DNA from: a bacterium
GTDB taxonomy: Bacteria > Campylobacterota > Campylobacteria > Campylobacterales > Sulfurimonadaceae
NCBI GenBank assembly: GCA_018824795.1
Contig: JAHJFL010000015.1
Coordinates: 1-17,679, forward strand
Length of the DNA stretch: 17,679 nt
Direction of reading: 5' to 3'
Part shown: in pieces, positions 15,791-17,679 of the stretch
Layout: each line of letters begins with the position of its first letter
How positions within the stretch are numbered: position 1 is the first letter of the stretch
Program-made: the position numbers and the translations under genes
The notes under the pieces: generated by a model
What the model was told of the DNA's origin: nothing
Database searches by the model: none
The model's input: only the letters and a program-made list of their open reading frames with translations

Positions 15791-15796
15791 TTCGCT
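15781..15796. other. Stem-loop overlapping the stop codon of the GNAT-hydrolase gene
   Basis: AGCGAA-gtaa-TTCGCT has a perfect 6-bp stem with the TAA stop in its loop. No T-run follows. TTCGC (15791-15795) could instead pair with GCGAA at 15806-15810, giving two alternative hairpins between the convergent genes. Confidence 0.4.
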
Positions 15797-15812
15797 GCTT
15801 AGAGTGCGAAGC

Positions 15813-15989
15813 TTATCGTAACGCGTCTTTTTCTACTTCAAAAACTTCACCATTTTCATCTTCAACCAAAGCTATGCTATTGTCAAAGACAGTGATGATT
15901 TTAACCTTGGTTTCTTTATACATATATGTTTCTTGTTCCGATTTATACGGCATTTGAGAAGAATTTTTACTTCCACTGCTTAAAGTCAT
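15813..15989 (-). CDS. Small 58-residue protein of unknown function
   Basis: A short frame with ATG at 15989 and a good ribosome site (AAGGA, four bases before the ATG after AATAACT spacing). The first 25 residues are polar and probably flexible. The rest (KVKIITVFDNSIALVEDENG, then EVFEVEKDALR) alternates hydrophobic and polar residues and looks like a few beta strands, perhaps a small SH3-like barrel. It is convergent with the GNAT-hydrolase gene, ending 23 bp from it, and divergent from the thioredoxin-like gene. No family is recognised; coding status rests on frame, ribosome site and plausible composition. Confidence 0.6.
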   Translation of the reverse strand: MTLSSGSKNSSQMPYKSEQETYMYKETKVKIITVFDNSIALVEDENGEVFEVEKDALR

Positions 15990-16093
15990 AGTTATTCCTT
16001 TTTATTTTGTAGTCTGTAAAATATAGCTTTTATCTATAGCAAACGGCATTCCAGCGGCCAAGTTTAAAAGCAGATAGTATCGGCAAAATTTGA

Positions 16094-16099
16094 TATACT
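16094..16099 (+). promoter_or_regulatory. Likely -10 box for the thioredoxin-like gene
   Basis: TATACT preceded by ATTTGA, 40 bp upstream of the ATG at 16140. Extended -10 type; no -35 box is evident. Confidence 0.45.
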
Positions 16100-16139
16100 A
16101 ACACTCGATTTAAGTTAATAATTTTACCAAAGGTTTCTT

Positions 16140-16511
16140 ATGGAAAGCAAAAAGATATTAGAATTAAATGACAGTTCCTATGTTTCTTTTATTGAGGCGT
16201 GTGACTCGGTGGTTTTCATTGATTTTTATAGTGAAACTTGTCCTCCGTGTCAAACCTTACTCTCATTTTTACCAAATCTCTCAGAGCATTATAAAGATGA
16301 AAAAGTTGTTATAGCTAAAGTAAACGCGGCAAACAATCCAAAACTCTCAGCAAAATTTATGGTAAGAAGTGTACCTTTAACTGTTGTTATTGGGAGAGAC
16401 AAAATGGTGAAAAGAGCTGAAATAGGGCTTTTGAACTCTGATGCATACATACAAATGATTGACAAAGAACTCGGTAAAACAAAAGGTTTTTTTTCTAAAT
16501 TCTTCTCCTAA
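16140..16511 (+). CDS. Thioredoxin-fold protein with TCPPC active site
   Basis: A 123-residue protein with the thioredoxin fold. It has no signal peptide, so it is cytoplasmic. The redox motif is C34-P-P-C37 within YSETCPPCQTL rather than the classical WCGPC; the tryptophan before the first cysteine is Thr. The cis-proline is P79 in RSVPLTVVIG. The change from GP to PP alters redox potential in this superfamily, so it may not be a general thioredoxin. The C-terminus is amphipathic and Phe-rich (KGFFSKFFS). AAAGG lies upstream of the ATG. It is followed 95 bp later by the adhesin gene in the same direction; no functional link is evident. Confidence 0.9.
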   Translation: MESKKILELNDSSYVSFIEACDSVVFIDFYSETCPPCQTLLSFLPNLSEHYKDEKVVIAKVNAANNPKLSAKFMVRSVPLTVVIGRDKMVKRAEIGLLNSDAYIQMIDKELGKTKGFFSKFFS

Positions 16512-16515
16512 AACA

Positions 16516-16556
16516 TATAATTTCTTTTACTGTACCAGAGTCCAATAGATATAAAT
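16516..16556 (+). promoter_or_regulatory. Region with two candidate -10 boxes for the adhesin gene
   Basis: TATAAT at 16516-16521 and TATAAAT at 16550-16556 both precede the adhesin ATG (16607) with a plausible leader. Neither has a clear -35 box. The first is only 5 bp after the thioredoxin-like stop. Which is used cannot be decided. Confidence 0.3.
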
Positions 16557-16606
16557 TCCCATTTTTCATACTATTACTACAATTAAACACTTTTTAGGAG
16601 TTTCTT

Positions 16607-17679
16607 ATGGCAGCAGTAATCGGAAAAATAGCAAGTATTGACGGTGTATTTTATGCGAAGGGAGCTGATGGTTCTTTACGTGAACTTTCGCAAAATGATG
16701 AAATTTACGAAGGTGAGATTATTATTGGCGACAAAAGCAATGGTGCTCTTAATAGTGTTATTGTCACAATGGTTAGCGGTGAAGATATAGTTCTTCTGGG
16801 GGCTGAAACACAACTGTTTGACGGTTCTTTAGCTGAAAAAGAGTTTGCAACAGAAGAGACGGTCACAAACAGTGAATCTATTGAAGCGTTGATTGATGAC
16901 AATACTGGCACTGAGAATGTTGATGAGCTTGAAACTGCGGCCGGTGAAGAAGCTTTAGGTGCGGAGTCCACAGAAGATGTCCGAGCAAATTTTGCACAGA
17001 TAAATGATGAAATAATAGATATTAATGCAGAGATTAAAGATGTAGCAGCAGCAACAAATGTGCAAGGAGATGTTTTTACAGATGAGACACGTTTTGCAAT
17101 CGCGCCCGATCCTGAAGTTATAAGATTAACATCTATTGTAAACGAGCTAATAACTACAGCAAACGATGCAGCCTCAGCGGCAGACGCAGCAGCCACAGCA
17201 GCACAAGAAGCAGCACAGAATGCACAAGATAATCCAACTGATTCTAATATCCAAAACGCAGCAGACGCAGCAACTGCAGCTCAAGAAGCAGCAAACGCAG
17301 CAACAGCAGCAAATGAAGCCCTTAGCACTGCAACAACAGATTTGGCAAACGCAGCCTCAGCAGCAAACGAAGATGTAAGTTCTACTCTAGAGAGTTCTGC
17401 AACAGCACAAGAAACTACAACAGCAGCAGCCACAAACGCAGCAAATACAGCACAAAGTACAGAATCAATTGCCACACAACTTGCACAGGCAGAGATAGAT
17501 TCAGATGCAGCAGTAGCAGACCTTTTAACTGCAGCAAACAACGCAGCAGACGCAGCAAACGCAGCAATCACTGCAGCAGCAGATGCAGCAGATACACTTG
17601 CAGCAAACCCTAACCCTACAAGCGCAGATATCGCCACCGCTCAAAACGCAATCGATGCAGCCAACACAGCAATTACAAC
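16607..17679 (+). CDS. LapA-like surface adhesin, N-terminal part (3' end outside window)
   Basis: The frame is open from the ATG at 16607 (ribosome site TAGGAG, six bases upstream) to the window end: 357 codons without a stop. Residues 1-80 form a beta-rich retention module (MAAVIGKIASIDGVFYAKGA, then IYEGEIIIGD and VIVTMVSGEDIVLLG), as at the start of LapA-type giant adhesins secreted by type I systems and held in the outer membrane. Residues 110-113 are TAAG, the site cut by the LapG protease in Pseudomonas fluorescens LapA at nearly the same position. From about 178 onward the chain is Ala-rich helix (Ala, Asn, Asp, Thr, Gln) with breaks at DNPTD and NPNPT. There is no signal peptide, as expected for type I export. 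The repeats, RTX tail and secretion genes would lie beyond the window. Confidence 0.85.
   Translation, partial: MAAVIGKIASIDGVFYAKGADGSLRELSQNDEIYEGEIIIGDKSNGALNSVIVTMVSGEDIVLLGAETQLFDGSLAEKEFATEETVTNSESIEALIDDNTGTENVDELETAAGEEALGAESTEDVRANFAQINDEIIDINAEIKDVAAATNVQGDVFTDETRFAIAPDPEVIRLTSIVNELITTANDAASAADAAATAAQEAAQNAQDNPTDSNIQNAADAATAAQEAANAATAANEALSTATTDLANAASAANEDVSSTLESSATAQETTTAAATNAANTAQSTESIATQLAQAEIDSDAAVADLLTAANNAADAANAAITAAADAADTLAANPNPTSADIATAQNAIDAANTAIT

Noticed and set aside
16705..17196. 163-codon open frame on the minus strand inside the adhesin gene
   Set aside because: Ser/Ala/Val-rich translation that arises from the complement of biased adhesin codons; no ribosome site, and the plus frame is clearly coding.
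17166..17378. Gln-rich plus-strand frame of 70 codons
   Set aside because: The GCA repeats read one base out of phase give CAG (Gln). It is a shadow of the adhesin frame.
17281..17637. 118-codon Ala-rich frame on the minus strand
   Set aside because: The antisense of GCA-rich codons is also open and Ala/Ser/Val-rich. It is a composition effect.

Overview
The window reads as a low-GC genome segment from a Campylobacterota (Epsilonproteobacteria) bacterium, most likely a Sulfurimonas-type organism. This is inferred from protein character (short ExbB/ExbD, PilZ-type C-terminus on a GGDEF protein, dCache diguanylate cyclase, GNAT-nitrilase fusion) and from the TTTTG-n-TATAAT style promoters. No database search was possible.

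Layout. Positions 1-3974 (+ strand) hold the 3' end of a phosphohexomutase, then pyrC, an OmpR-type response regulator, a very small histidine kinase, exbB and exbD. From pyrC onward the genes overlap or nearly abut, so they look like one transcription unit driven from a promoter at about 605-617. Positions 3991-7009 (- strand) hold a 682-residue GGDEF protein whose catalytic residues are lost, and two small membrane proteins. Positions 7098-7399 hold no gene but a dense array of stem-loops, including a 73-nt direct repeat, ending in the groEL terminator. groES-groEL follow (- strand, 7410-9349).

Positions 9533-9705 hold tRNA-Met(CAT) and tRNA-Asn(GTT). Directly behind tRNA-Asn lie three phased GTGCCCA-type repeats and a broken tyrosine-recombinase gene, the scar of an integrated element. 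Positions 10008-13983 hold an exported DsrE-like protein, an unreported 42-residue membrane ORF, an exported protein with an internal duplication and a very charged tail, an apparently active dCache-PAS-GGDEF diguanylate cyclase, and a stand-alone PAS protein just upstream of it. Positions 14258-16511 hold a GNAT-carbon-nitrogen hydrolase fusion, an unreported 58-residue ORF on the opposite strand, and a thioredoxin-fold protein with an atypical TCPPC motif.

The window ends inside a large surface protein (16607-17679 and beyond). It starts with a LapA-type retention module carrying a TAAG site at residues 110-113, followed by a long alanine-rich helical stretch. In the LapA/LapD/LapG system this site is cut by a protease controlled by cyclic-di-GMP. 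The window therefore contains a likely c-di-GMP-controlled adhesin, one plausible c-di-GMP synthase and one degenerate relative. A functional link between them is inference only. The observations most worth following are the stem-loop array, the adhesin N-terminus, the integrase scar and the catalytically dead GGDEF/PilZ protein.
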